A DNA stretch of 64,000 nt from positions 2,294,001 through 2,358,000 of the forward strand of contig NC_068558.1 in assembly GCF_022201045.2 (NCBI RefSeq). The letters run 5' to 3'. Shown here one piece after another: positions 23,466 to 36,362 of this stretch. Under the pieces are notes generated by a model, which was given only the letters and a program-made list of their open reading frames with translations, made no database searches and had not been told where the DNA came from. A program made the translations under genes and the position numbers. How positions within the stretch are numbered: the stretch's first letter is position 1; the number at the start of each line of letters is the position of its first letter. The DNA comes from Citrus sinensis (lineage: Eukaryota; Streptophyta; Magnoliopsida; Sapindales; Rutaceae).

Positions 23466-23746
23466 CTAATCCCGAGAAATGATACTGAATATGACTTAAA
23501 TAGATAATGTTTATAATTTCCCCCCCAGTGGCTGGTGATATCGTTAGTGGTTGTCAGTATTAATTTATTTTTTAAATTAAAATAATATTATTATAATATA
23601 AATAATAATATAAAACATTCAAATATATAATACAGTATGTCTTGCAATATGTTAGTATACTAAAATTATTACACCCTAATAAAATACAATATAATATAAT
23701 ATTTCAAGTACAGTTTAATATAACGAGTCATATGCCAAACACACCC

Positions 23747-24961
23747 TTGTTAATTTCTTTAACGTGAATATTTTTCTAATACATAATTAACGTATACACC
23801 ATAGAACAATAAAATATTTGAATTTTACTCGGGACATATTAATATACTGACATGCACTGAGCTAGTTGGTGTGTGGTAGTGTTTCAAGTGGAGTGGCGAC
23901 ATTCTTTTCGGCTTTTAATGGCCTACTCTTTCCTTTTCTTTTTTTCTTTTTTTCTTTTTTGAACAACGAGAGGGTATGGATTTTATTTATTTTTTTTCAA
24001 ATTATTACACTTTACATATATATTATAATATAAAATCTACTAAGTATTTGGTGTATAAATATGGATATACTCATTTTTTATAAAGTCAGAATATCATTAA
24101 CAGACTAAACAAACACATATTTTAATATATTAACAACAAAAAAATACAGTGTTTCATACATTGAAATTTATTTATATTTATATTTTAGTGGTATCTTTAT
24201 TTTGTTAAAATAAGGATGTCCTTATACATATACATATATTATATTTTCAATCAAAGATTTCTGACTATATGTATATGTATATGATACATGTGTATGTACG
24301 TATGTGTGTGTGTATATATATATACACCTAGTTATATTTCGTATTTTTACGAAAAGAAAAAGGAGAAAAATATATGATTCAAACTGATGGCCGTGATAAT
24401 ATTGAAGGAGCCAGCCCAACAATATAACCCAATGACCATTAGTGGAACGCTTAACTTCTTTCAATGTCTCTAGTAAAAACGTGGATGTTTAGGTGCTCTT
24501 TGAACTAGTAACAAGAATTACAAGGATTTAGTAAATGAAGCTTATGGAGGTGTAAATTCTGTAAAATCATTAGATTAATGGAGAGTCATATGTGATGAAG
24601 CTTATTAAAGCTATTAGAGCATCATAGCTTGTACACATGGCATATAAGCGTCGAAGCAGAGGCTATTAGGACTTGACCTTTCAATTTAAAATAGATAGAA
24701 ACTTCAAGTTCCAACCATTTATCTATTGTAATACGATGGCAATGTTAAATTCTATAGCTAATTTATAATAAGTTTATAGCCAGGAATTTTTAATTTAGAT
24801 TAAATTTGAATTTTTAATCTACTATATTTTATCGGGTTAACAAACAAAAGATAAGATTCGCACCGCAAGTCTACAAGGCTCATAACTCAAAATCCAGAGC
24901 AAATGAATCATCAACATTCAACATGTCATCATGATATTCGAGTTGATTTGATTATTTTCTC
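23747..24961. other. Intergenic DNA
   Basis: No gene supported. A TA/GT-rich microsatellite lies near 24260-24330 and yields a spurious Thr/His/Tyr-rich minus ORF. Confidence 0.4.
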
Positions 24962-25572
24962 GGGTAAGTTTTAAAAACCTCTCCTGAGGTTTGGACTTGT
25001 TGTAAGTAGATGGCGAAAATTTATTTATTTGTAAAAAACTCTCTACCGTCAGTTAACTTTAACATTGACCGTTAGTTGACTGTGCAAAGACAATATTACC
25101 CTTAACAACAGTTTGTAGACGAAAATAACTAAAAAATAAAATAAAATTGTTGGCGCGAAAGCACAAACCCTATTTTTTGACAATTTTATCCTTGTCAATT
25201 CCAAAGATTTACACTATCATAGGTAAAGATTATAACTATTTCCTTTTCAAGTTTTTAATTTTATCTTTTTTGTAGGAGCTTTAAGAAAATATCAATAATT
25301 TAAAGAGAATTTTTCAAATTTTTAATCTTATCTTTCTTGTAGGAACTTTAAGAAAATATCAATAATTTAAAGAGGGTAAACCAACAATTTTAATTTTTTT
25401 TTTAGTTATTTCTGTCTACAAACTGTTGTTAAGGGTAATATTATCTTTGCATAGTCAACTAACGATCAATGTTAAAGTTAACTGATGGTAGGAGATTTTT
25501 TACAAATAAATAAATTCTCGCCATCTACTTGCAACAAGCCCAAACCTCAGGGGAGATTTTTAAAAATTACCC
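24962..25572. mobile_element. Mutator-like MITE with about 200-bp terminal inverted repeats and 9-10 bp duplication
   Basis: The left end is GGGTAAGTTTTAAAAACCTC, and the right end read inward is GGGTAATTTTTAAAAATCTC. The arms stay similar through GAGGTTTGG, GGCGA(A)AATTTATTTATTTG, GTTAACTTTAACATTGA and AACAACAGTTTGTAGAC. The flanks carry TTATTTTCTC at 24952-24961 and 25573-25582. No transposase. The interior has a local direct duplication (TTTTTAATTTTATCTTTTTTG… / …TTTTTAATCTTATCTTTCTTG…). Confidence 0.8.
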
Positions 25573-25582
25573 TTATTTTCTC

Positions 25583-26199
25583 ACTGCACTCTACAGTCGA
25601 TTCATGCTCCATTGACCTATGGCAATAGGATTAATGTCGTCTTAACATCGTAACTGAGGATTAAGCCACTCGCTTGTCTAGCAAATGAGGTTCTTTTTGT
25701 AAGAAAGAATCATAATCGCTAGATCAACTAGAAATTGGTCCCATTTTTTTTTTTTTTTGAAAAAAATTTGATTTCATACTAGTATACAAAAGAAACTTCA
25801 CGGACAACCGTTGTGTATCGTTTCAATCAGGTATTGAAATTAAAAGTACCATGTCTTGAGTCCTTCAACAGACAACCAATCCTTGACATTTTTCCTGAAA
25901 ACAATCGGAAAATAACTCACTTATGATCTCAACTCCTCCTTGATTCCAGATCCTTCAATCTTCGTACAACTTACATTAATCGTGAGGAGAATTCTGAGGG
26001 TCTCCCTTGCCAAGCTTTCCTTTCCAACTACATGAACATAAGCCTTCATGATCTTGGATAAAAAGATCAACTGTTTTGCTTACTTGGGGAGTGACCATAA
26101 ATAAAATAATGCTGCAATAAGGTACACAGTACACACTCGTCCTAAAGTAAGCAACCAGTTCAAAGGATGGGCCGCGTGTCCTTGATGTCAATTTGAAGA
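25583..26199. other. Intergenic DNA and 3' flank of the HPP gene
   Basis: No gene seen. The part nearest 26200 should be the 3' UTR of the minus-strand HPP gene. Confidence 0.4.
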
Positions 26200-28899
26200 T
26201 CAAAATTTGACATTGTCCTTCAAGTAACACACAATCTCTTGCTGCAGCAGTGCAAATTGAATAACCTACATTAATCTTCTAAAATAATGATGTCTAAAAA
26301 CTAAAATATATGCATGTGCATACAAAACAGAAGTTTGAAAATGGAAATAAGAAGATTGATATGGCTTCAACAGGATAACTTCTTTCAACTTACAATCAAA
26401 CAGAGGATGATGCAACCAGCAGCACCAGGAAACAAAGCGTACCAAAAATTCAAGCTATGCAGCTTAACCCCATCAATGAATAGAATTGGCAAACTTGCAG
26501 CTGCAATTGCAATTATATCACGTGCGTATTAATACATGACAAATGAAGCTAGGTTAACTTATGTCAAGGCAAATAGTGACTAATAAGAGAAAAAGGATGT
26601 ACATGCGATAAAAGCTATGATTGGATACAACCTGGTGGATGCGGAGCACGAGCATAGATCATGAATGCAATTGAAGCTGCAAGACCTGCACTCCTAGCTA
26701 GCCAACCTGGTCCAAATATTGAGAATGCCAAGACACCTATGGCTGCACAACCAATCTGAGACATGAACACATTGTATTTCTGCAATATTGCGAGAGTAAG
26801 TGATTAGTTTAGAATGTATGATAATCACTTAATCTCAAGAGAAGAACATTATAATGTAAAATGGGACAGCAAGGAGCCAAATAATCCAAAAACTTTTCAA
26901 AGTCTCTCCATGTTCAGTGCAAAGGTTTTCAGTCCTAATATTCCTCTATAAAGGATTAAGGCCCTGTAACTATATGAGAATAAGGTGCTTTAAATTTTCA
27001 TACACAGAATAGGAATTACTAGCTATTAATATAATGCCATATCAAATTCGATCAACGATTTTGTTTACCAAAAGCTTAAGCTCTTGTACAATTAAATTAA
27101 GTTAAACCGCATTTGCTATAAATTAAGGAGAGTCTAATTAGACTAAATATGAAGCAACTGATCAAAATGTAATAGTGTGGTAGACTTCCTTGACTTAGGC
27201 TTTCAAAGGTAAAACTGCAGTGAAATAGAAGCCAGTTTATGACTATCTAGCAAAGCACTACGAATAAGAGGTGGAGGGTTCGGTTTGGGTATTATTTTTG
27301 GAGTTCATTTTTTTCCTTTTTTTTAAATAAACAATTGTATAAAACCTTCGGATGTCTTCAAAAGGCAAAGGTGGCTATCAACAGCAAGCATCTATCAACA
27401 CTTTGACAATCGCCAAAAAAACAAAAAAGGCCTTAAAAACCCAAATAGTATAAGGCCTTTCAAAACTGTGAAAATTATATTATGAAATAACTCAAACTAC
27501 CAAAATTGCAATACTTGCACGAGAGAATGACACTTCGATCTCTCTTAGAAATTATTTTTACCTCTTAGATCTTTGATAAATTTTAATAGTCTATCTATTG
27601 ATTGATGTTAAATTAGTAACAAATACATATATTATCAAAGAAAAAATGTGAAATTTGGAAAAATATTAATTACTTTTAATTTGTCGAAGTCTTAGATAAT
27701 TAATTTGGTATGACTTTAAGGGCTCGGCCGAGTGGCTTTTCAGCCTCCTTGTTTGGCTAGCCACTCAAATTGAATTTGTAATAATGGGTTGGTTGTACCT
27801 TTACCATAAGAATATGAATGACTTGTTAAAGAAATTAAAGAAACAAAATTTAAAGGTCGAAAAATTTAATCTTTTTCAATAATTTTTCTTCCTGATTGTC
27901 TTAACACAAGGAACGGGACGGTGCACAAAAACTTATGAAAGACCCAGATAATAGAAACAAATTTGAAGAGGAATGAAAGTGTCATCGTCTCTTCTTGTTC
28001 TCGTACTTAGAAATAAGCGAGAGATTGATAACACGTGTAGATGTCATACTACAGCCTGTGATACGTCGTAGGGTGTATTAAGTATTAGTATGACATATCA
28101 TCCAGAACAGAGGAGGTAGTGTTAAGTGTGCTAATTGCTGCTATACGTTACCCAAAAAAGGATAATACACCACATCCAACCCAATCCCCCCCCCCCCCCT
28201 CCCCGGCAAAAAAAAAAAGAAAAAAATCGCCGGCATTTGCAAAATAGCAAGTGGAATTCATAATTTAAAAGAGTTGACAATTGACATATAATATGTATAT
28301 AAAGACAGAAAGAATTAAAGGAGATTACTCGAGCAGCAGGCGTGGATGGGGTAGCAAAAAGCACTGCGCAAACAGCTCCTAATGGTGCAATCGTGATTGA
28401 AAATCCTTTGGGAGCCAATATTTGATCCATCTTTCCCAATATAGCCATTGCCGCAAACGCTCCTGTTCATTAACAAATTAATTAGCACTAATCTTGCAAG
28501 CATTTAGGCTTTGTTAGATTAAACTGTCTATATAGAGAGAGAGAGAAACTCGAGCACACTTAAATTACCTGCAGAAGGCCAAAGGATGTCGCTGAGGGAA
28601 GGATTAGAAGAACCCTTTTGCGGCTTCCAACTTTCCCAGATAGGTGTAGCCACGTTACTTGATGATGCCACGATTCCATGTTCAAAATTCTTTCTTTTTC
28701 TTCTTCTTATCACACTAGTCGTCTCCTTATTAGAATTGAAACTAAGAGATGTGCCTAAAAGTAATGATCTCTTGTTTCCACTCAAAGGGTGGTCAGGGAG
28801 TTTTGATATAATGAAAGAAGAACATGAATGCAGTGATGGGGCTGTTGTTATTGAAGAGCCATTATGCTGATAATAACTGGCCCTGAATTGTGTGCTCAT
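26200..28899 (-). CDS. Chloroplast HPP-family integral membrane protein, NITR2-like nitrite transporter
   Basis: Five exons in transcription order: 28569-28899, 28329-28462, 26632-26779, 26394-26500 and 26200-26241. They join in frame to 253 residues and all introns are GT-AG. Residues 1 to about 70 are rich in Ser, Thr and Asn with basic runs (RRRKRK), like a plastid transit peptide. The rest is four hydrophobic segments of the HPP domain: ITIAPLGAVCAVLFATPSTP, IGCAAIGVLAFSIFGPGWLA, the namesake ARAPHPPAAS motif, and FWYALFPGAAGCIILCLI. It ends QEIVCYLKDNVKF. The Arabidopsis relative At5g62720 (AtNITR2;1) is reported to move nitrite into chloroplasts, where nitrite reductase works. The last exon is only 42 nt and was accepted because it restores the conserved tail. 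The 1.5 kb second intron is gene-free. Confidence 0.88.
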
Positions 28900-30639
28900 T
28901 TCTTGGATGCAGCTCAGCTAGCAAGTAGCACCTCAATTTCTGTCCCGTATATCTATCTATAATAACAACTCAAGACAGGAGAATAAACAAGACCGTCGAG
29001 CTGCTCAAGTGTGGGCACTTATTCTCAGTCAATTAAGACTGAAGAAGAGTGGGCTTTTGGAGAGGTCGAAAGGGCATTGCATAAGGGCATCCAGCTCAGA
29101 GTCGGAATACTAACATCCATTCATTTTCTAATCATACTTTTATCTTCGTATACATATGCTAACACGAGTAGTCGCGTACCGCGCTCGCCCTTGTTTTTTG
29201 TCCTTTTAATTAATATTTAATGCGGGCGCAAAGCCAAACTGAACGGCATTAGAAGCGGCCGGTGAATTAAATAAATAAATCATCAGTTGGGTTTGGATAA
29301 TGGGAGGTGTCTCAGATTGCCGCTACTTATTATTAGAGAGTATGATTTGAACAAAAAAAAAAAGGTTCTACCGTGATCATTATTATTTACCGTGTCTGCA
29401 GGTTGGTATGTTTTTTTTTAAGGCTAATGCTAAGTTACATGTATATACCTTACAACCCTCTTACATGAATAGTAAATAAATATTATTTATGTGAGAGGGT
29501 TGTAAGGTACGTGCATGTAATTGAGAGAGACTCTTTTTTTAATTGAATCACTGATTTTGCGGATGTCAAATTGTAGATGTGGTGGAGTTTTAAGGGTCAA
29601 CGCTGCTGAAACAATTAACAGGTGTTGCGTGCGCAGTTCGATTGTGTGTGACCTGTCCGTGATATAAAAATTCATTTATTTGATATCAATGACACCATGC
29701 ATGTTGCAACTTGCAACCATCTAGGATTATGAACCCCTTGGGCAATAATAAATTATCGCATCTATAGAAAGCCTTTGGGATTTAACCATAAGGTTAATTA
29801 ATGTAGCAAGCTTAACTTATTATATCAATATAATGGTCTATGTATTCGGATTGCTAGTTTGAGAATTACAAGGAGCCCGTTTTAACTTTTTCTTTCCCTC
29901 TGAAATTCCAACCGTTCCTTTTGGTAATTGGCCATTTAGGGCTTTTCTCAAGCTCTTTTTTTTTCTTCATTTTTGATGCACATGCAATACGACGGCAGCA
30001 TTTCATAATCTTCCTTCCTAAAAAGAAAAGTGGGGGGTTTTGTTGGGCTGTAACTATTCAGTGAGTGTTTGCGTAAAAAAAAAACCACAACATAACAAGA
30101 TGACACGTAATATTATTTTATCTTATGTTGGGGGGGCATATACGCAAGATTCTCAGCATATTCTCGTCAAACTTTATTGTACAGCTGAAATACCAAGTAT
30201 TAGCTTTTGTAACCATCATTCTGAGTGTGCACTCAATGAAACCCAAGATGCTGTAAGCCCTACGGCCCAAACATCTGAAGCTCCCTTTGAAAAAGCTACC
30301 CACAATCGTTTATATAACGCAATCCAATCTATCACATGCAAAAGTGTTCACGTTCTTACAAGAAAATGAGGATTTTTCTATGAAATTGTATAAATTTTTA
30401 CAATATTAATAATAGGGTTGCTGTGCAATCTTAGATTTTAATGTTTTAATCTTCACCATTAGCTTAATTTAGTACACAAATTACTTTTTTAATAATTTAC
30501 AAGTAAAATATAATAAGTTCATGGATATAATTTTATTTTTAATTAATTAATGAAATATTTTCTAAATCACCAACAAAATAAAAAAATTTGAAATACAAAA
30601 GTATAAATGTTTAGATAATGAATATGAATCGTTTAATCT
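28900..30639. other. Upstream region of the HPP gene and intergenic DNA
   Basis: Contains the HPP promoter in its left part. A 109-codon ORF at 30040-30369 shows no domain and begins in a low-complexity stretch. A foldback repeat (29434-29520) is listed separately. No gene supported. Confidence 0.4.
29434..29520. repeat. Short foldback repeat
   Basis: TTACATGTATATACCTTACAACCCTC faces GAGGGTTGTAAGGTACGTGCATGTAA (each given here in part) across a TAAATAAATATTATTTA centre. About 87 bp, consistent with a tiny MITE or hairpin. Confidence 0.6.
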
Positions 30640-33600
30640 TCATCGACACATGTTAAGCGTGATCCCATTTGTAAAGATGAAAGAGAGTTTTCAGCATGCA
30701 TGATTAAATTGAAGTCATAGAGTTATGGTACTTGGAAGTTTAGAATGGAGGATCTACTCTATATGAAGACTTACATGAACCCATTGAAGGTGAAAAAGCT
30801 ACACCCGCTGATTTAGAAAATAAGAAATGAGCTCAAACAAAAGATAATGGGTATTATAAGGTCATAGATTGATTAAACTGTGTACCATCATGTTGCAAAG
30901 GAATCCATGGTTGATGTTCTTTAGAGAAAATAAAAAATAAAAAATGAGCAGCTGATAGCGCAGAATAAAGTCAATCTAATGAAAAAGCTTGTTAACTTGA
31001 AATATAAGGAGAGGCGTAGTATAACTAAACACACTAGTGAGTTTCAAGGCTTAGTTGATTAGTTGACTACTATGAAGATTATTCTAAATGATAAACTACA
31101 AGATTTGTTATTGTTTACTTCTTTGCCTGACAGTTGGGAGATATTAGAGGCGTTAGTAAATAATTTAGAGCCGATGGGAAATTAATCTTGGATATAGTTA
31201 TAAATAGGTGGTGGAATAAAAAATCTAGAAGAAAAAGCATTAAAGTGGTTCCCTCCGAGTCAGATGTAGAAAAGCAGGAAAGGTGAAGGAGAAGTCAACG
31301 TAGAAATTTCCGTCAGCAGTATAATGATAACTCTAGAGAAAGATTTAAGTCCCAAAGGAGAAATATCAAGTGTTTTCATTGTTAGAAAATGGGTTATATA
31401 AAAAGGGAGTGTAGATTGTACAAAAGATAATAGGTGAAAGAAAATGGCGATGCTCAAAAAATGACAAAGAGAACACTGCAACTATAGTTGATAGTGATAT
31501 GTGTATCATTTATTATGAGAGCTCTGTAAATTTCATTTATTATACTAGTGATTGGGTGAATAATTCGAGCGCTTCGTTTTATGTTATTGCATATCGTGGT
31601 TACTTCACATCCTATGCTAAGGTGATTATGGCAATTTTGGATGAGAAATGAGAGGGCATCCAAGATTATAGGAATAAAAAATATTTGCTTGGACACCAGT
31701 GTGAGTTATAAGTTGGTGCTTAAAGATGTCAAGCATGTACTAGATATTCGACATAATTTGATCTCCACAGAAAAACTTGATGATGGTAGTTATACTAACC
31801 AATTTGGTGCAAGAAAATAGAAGCTTACCAAAGGCTCTTTAGTGATAGATAAGAAAAAGAAAGTAAACATTTTATATACGATAAAAGTCAAGTTCAAGAA
31901 AGAAGATACAAATGTGGCTATAAAAGATTCTAACATTGAGACATGGTATAAAAGGCTTGATCACATTAGTAAAAAATGACTGTAAACTCTTGTAAAAAAA
32001 GGACTTCTACTCAGCTCCACAAGTATGTTCCTCAAGACTTGTATTCGTTACTTAATTGGAAAGACACATAAAGAAGCTTTTAAAAAAAAACTTCTCCATT
32101 TAGAAAGTCGTATATCCTTGATTTGATTCACATTGATGTTTACATGATGCAAAATAGATTAATACAAGGTGCACTTTATTTTTTAACCTTTATTGATAAT
32201 TGTTCTAGAAAAATGTGGCTTTTTGCTTTGAAATCTACAAATTAGGTGTATGTTTAAGTTTTTCCATACTTATGTTAAAAGAGGGACAAAAAGGAAATTA
32301 AAAAATGTTGAGGCAGACAATAGTAGTAAGTACATAGGACTATATGAGTAGTATTGCAAATCACATAGAGTCAAACTTGAGAAGAATGTACCAAAAACTC
32401 CTCAGCAAAATGGTGTTGCAGAAATGATGAACAAAATAATTAAAGAAATGATCAGGTGTATGCTTTCTGATTCCAAGCTTCTTAAATTTTTCTGGACATA
32501 AGCTATACATATTGCAGTTAATTTGATTAACATTTCTCCTTCAGCTCCATTAAATGGAGAGTTTAGACTGAAAAAGATGCTTCTTATAAACACTTGAGAG
32601 TGCTTAATTGTAGAGTATATGTTTACATCTCTAAATATGAGAGATTGAAGCCTGTTGATAACCAAGGAATATATTTTTTTAGGTTATAGACATGAAGAAT
32701 TTGGGTACAAAGTTATGAGATCCAGTAGCAAGAAAATTGATCAAAAGTAAAGATGTTATGTTTCTTGAAGTTCAAATAATTTGTGATGAAGAGAAGAGTG
32801 ATGAATCTCAGTCATATCTCGAGGTTCCTAATATTCCAACTTTAATTTCGCCACCAGTAGTTAATGATGATCATATGGGAGTTGAAAAGGATAATAACAA
32901 TAGTCCAACATAACCAGTTGAACAAGTACCTTTATAACAACTTGCACCACTAGTTGAGCCAAAATTAAGAAAATCTACTAGAAAATGACCTTTCACTAGA
33001 TATGCTCACATGAGTATATGATGCTTACAGATATAGGGGAGCCAAAATATTTTGAAGAAGACATGTCTCACTAATATAAAAGTGACTAGGTTAAAGGTAT
33101 ATAAGAGAAAATGAAATCTTTGAATAAAAACCATACTTAGTTAGGCTTTCTAAGGGAAAGAACATACTAAAGGACAAATGGGTTTACAGGTTGAAGACTG
33201 AAAATAACTCACTGAAGAAAGGTGTTGATTTTGAAAAAATATTTTCTCATATGGTAAAGATGTCTTCTATCCAAGTTGTTCTGAGATTAGTAGCTAGCTT
33301 GAATTTAGAAATTGAATAGCTTGATGTAAAGACAACTTTCTTGCACGGTGACTTAGAGGAGGAAATATACATGGAGCGACCTGAAGGCTTCAATGTCGAA
33401 AGTAAAAAAGAACTAGGGTGCAAGTTGAAAAAAAGTTTGTATGGGTTAAAACAGGCACAAAGACAATGGTATAAAAAGTTTGACTCCTTTATGAAAAATT
33501 ATAGTTTAAGCAAGATTATGTTTGACCATTGCTATGAAGTTTGGTGATAATGATTTTATTATTCGTTTGCTTTATATGGATGACATGTTGATTATTGAGC

Positions 33601-35160
33601 AATATTGATAATATGAAGAAAGAGCTTAGTAAGTCTTTTACAATTAAGGACTTGGGATCAGGTTGCCATGAAAATTTCTCGTAATAGAAAATCTGGAAAG
33701 TTATCTTTAATTCAAAAAGCATAAATTGAAATGATTCTTGAAAAACTCAACATGAGCAAGGCAAATCTATTTATTCTCTACTTCCAAGCTATTTCAAGCT
33801 TAATTATGAGCTATCCTATAAATGAGAAAGAGAAGTAAGAGATGAGATGAATTTTCTATGCTTCAGCAGTTAGTAGTTTGATGTATGTCATGATTTGTAT
33901 AAGACTAAAATTACCCATGCAGTTAGTATAATCAGTCAATTTTTCTCCAATCTAGGCAAAGAGCACTGGATAATAGTGAAGTAGACTCTCAGATATCTCA
34001 TAGGCATTTCCAAAACATGTGTATGTTTTAGTTGTGACAAACCTATGTTACAAGTGTACATGGATGAAAATATGACAAAAGATGTTGATTCTAGAAAATT
34101 CTTATCACGATATTTTCTCCTTTTTGTAAAGGGAGCAATCTCATGACAGTTTAAACTTCAGCAGTGTGTTGTTATGTCTATCACTAAAATAAAGTATATT
34201 GCAATTACTAAAGGTTGCAAAAAAAAAAAAATATTGTGGATGAAGAATATCTTACAAGAAATAGGTGTGAAACAAGACAACTAAATTATGTCCTATAATA
34301 GTTAAAGTGTTATTTACTTAGTAAAGAATTTGAATATACTAATTGAAATACAAGTATATTGATGTGAGGAATTATTGGATATGAAATGTGTTTGGGGAGA
34401 AATAATTGTTACTTGAGAAGATTTACACAACATAAAATAAATTAGATATGATAACAAAGTCATTGTAAAAGAAAAAGCCAAAAAGCTATAAAAAGATAGC
34501 ATTTAATAGTGTTCCCTACATTATCTGTAAGGAGAGATTTATTGGGTCCATCTCATTTAAAGTTTGCATTAGTTTAGGTGATTAAGTAATTAAAGAAATT
34601 TTATGGGGCTAAATGAAAATTTTCATTAAAAATAGGTCTTGAAAAGCGCATTATACAAAGAAGATTAATTGTTGCGGCAGCTACAATAACCAATGCGTGA
34701 AAAAGACAAGAGAAAAGAAGACAGTGGCATGAATTTATTTTTGGGTGTTAAAGATTTTCCATTTTCAATTGGACGATCAGAATGTAATTTTAGCTCTTTT
34801 TTTTTTTTCTAAATTTGGAGGATAAATTCTTAACATTACCCTCTATAATTTTATTGATCTTGATTTTTATTTTTTACTCTCGTTAGCTTTTGTTTGATAT
34901 ACTTATTTATTAGAAAGACATATATTAGGCTATTACAATAAGTCAAAATTATTAAAATTCTTGATGTTGTTAGCCTTCAATGTTATCTAAAGAAGAATTT
35001 ATATTGCAATCTCATTATTAATATAGTGGAATGTTATATTGAACTAGGGTCCCATGATTTTTTCAATTTGAATTTTTCACGAAAAAATGTGTCTCTTATG
35101 ATTAGTTTATTGCTATGATTATTTGGTTTATTTTCTACTTGTTAATTTATAGTACACATC
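30640..35160 (+). mobile_element. Decayed Ty1/copia LTR retrotransposon, apparently 5' truncated
   Basis: Copia domain order is readable across many stops and frameshifts. A gag-like start lies near 30715-30800 (YGTWKFRMEDLL). A degraded CCHC knuckle lies near 31367-31420 (CFHC…GYIKREC, the His lost). The integrase region is about 31930-32660. Reverse transcriptase is about 33170-33620, with a 68-codon open stretch ([33 protein letters not shown]) and an intact YMDD box at 33573-33584. An RNase H-like region is about 34060-34270. A probable 3' LTR follows from about 34530 (TTGGGTCCATCTCATTTAAA) to about 35160. No matching 5' LTR was found. Integrase-before-RT order defines copia. It cannot move on its own. 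Confidence 0.8.
33341..33547 (+). pseudogene. Reverse transcriptase fragment of the copia element
   Basis: The longest open piece of the element's polyprotein (68 codons), covering the copia RT segment with GDLEEEIYM and [12 protein letters not shown]. It has no independent function; it only identifies the family. Confidence 0.7.
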
Positions 35161-36362
35161 TCATTTTATTCACGCAAAGATAAAAATAATTTATTTCCGC
35201 TTAATTTAATTAAGCAGTTGTTTGTGTGGTTCCTTTCCCAATATTTTTTGAGAATCGTGTTTGGGGAGCATGTTAAGTGTTTCCTGGGGAAAACCGGAGG
35301 AAATTCTTGCAGGATGTACATTGTTCTTTATCATGGATGTTGATGATAAGGAATTTGAATTTCCATTGCTCAAATGGAGAGCTAGCGAGTTGGGTGCCGC
35401 ATGCACGGATGTATACTTGTCAGTGACACACGTGGTCTCCGTCTCAGCAAGGCCAGGAACAGAGGGTCGTTGGTCGGCGGAGCACCACAACACGTTTTCG
35501 GTGCATCCACAGTGGATTTATGCTGCTTATTATTTGTGGAGCAGACAAGCTGGGAAGGACTCTTTTCCACTTTGGACTCAACTTTTCTTTCTGTAATTAT
35601 TTTTAAAGTTAAGCTAGCTACCTTACCCACCAACATATTTTTCTGTACTACTTTTAATTTCCACTGATTGATCTAATTGTAGTTAAATTAACCAAAAGAC
35701 TTTGTATACTTTTTTTAATGAAAATATAATTGAATATCGGCATTTGCGTGACCTCATCTATTTTGCCCGTCATTTTTTTTTTAAATTTTTTACCTTGCTT
35801 GTTATCAAATAACATATAGAAGCTTAATATATTTACACATTAATAGATGAGGAGAAATTAACTAATTATCGACCATGAAATTGAAGCGAGATGTCTTGTA
35901 ACTCTTGTTAAATATGAATGTGGTAAGTGTCATAATTGGCGGGGCTATAGACCCACAACATAGACCCACCAATTTTAAAGGTCGTGAAATCTTAAATAGT
36001 ATCGTGTTTAGTACCACATTACGGTTACGCGACCTGACACATGAGTTAAAATCTTGACTAGACAATGAACAGCTTGAGTGGATAGGCTCAGTTAAAAATA
36101 TGGGCTTCAGATCAGATGACTTGTAATTGACCCTGCACAACTCAATTGTTGGATCTCTAATGCTATCTAATTAGTGGTATTAGTAGAAGCCCCAGTGATT
36201 CACGGTAAGCAAGCAAGAGCATTCATAAAATTGTAGATGAGAAAAATTAATATACAGGCTGGGCCCTAAAGAGAGGGACAGAACACTTGCAGAATAAGGT
36301 TGAGGCAGTAACTACGCATGTTCTTGCAGAACAAGGTTAAACAAAATGATTTGTGTATCAAA
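35161..36362. other. Intergenic DNA with an unassigned 111-codon ORF
   Basis: The plus-strand ORF at 35261-35596 has fairly balanced composition and is GC-richer than its surroundings (35280-35590). I recognise no domain, and overlapping ORFs on the other strand are equally long. It may be a relic of a gene. The 35860-36140 stretch is featureless. Confidence 0.3.

Larger units (their letters stand above)
22777..23746. mobile_element. MITE-like element with GGGCATGTTTGGTA termini, containing nested elements
   Basis: The left end GGGCATGTTTGGTAGGC is preceded by TTA. The right end TGCCAAACACACCC (reverse complement GGGTGTGTTTGGCA) is followed by TTG. This matches the Harbinger-type pattern of the 57175 element, with a decayed duplication. 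The interior carries two smaller inverted repeats, at 23175-23314 and 23339-23465, which appear to be later insertions or foldback modules. Confidence 0.5.

Noticed and set aside
24222..24464. 80-codon minus ORF rich in Tyr, Thr and His
   Set aside because: It is produced by a TA/GT microsatellite.
28586..28870. 94-codon plus ORF
   Set aside because: It is antisense to exon 1 of the HPP gene, whose spliced protein is well supported.
30040..30369. 109-codon plus ORF
   Set aside because: No domain, no splice or promoter context, and an antisense ORF overlaps; not called as a gene.
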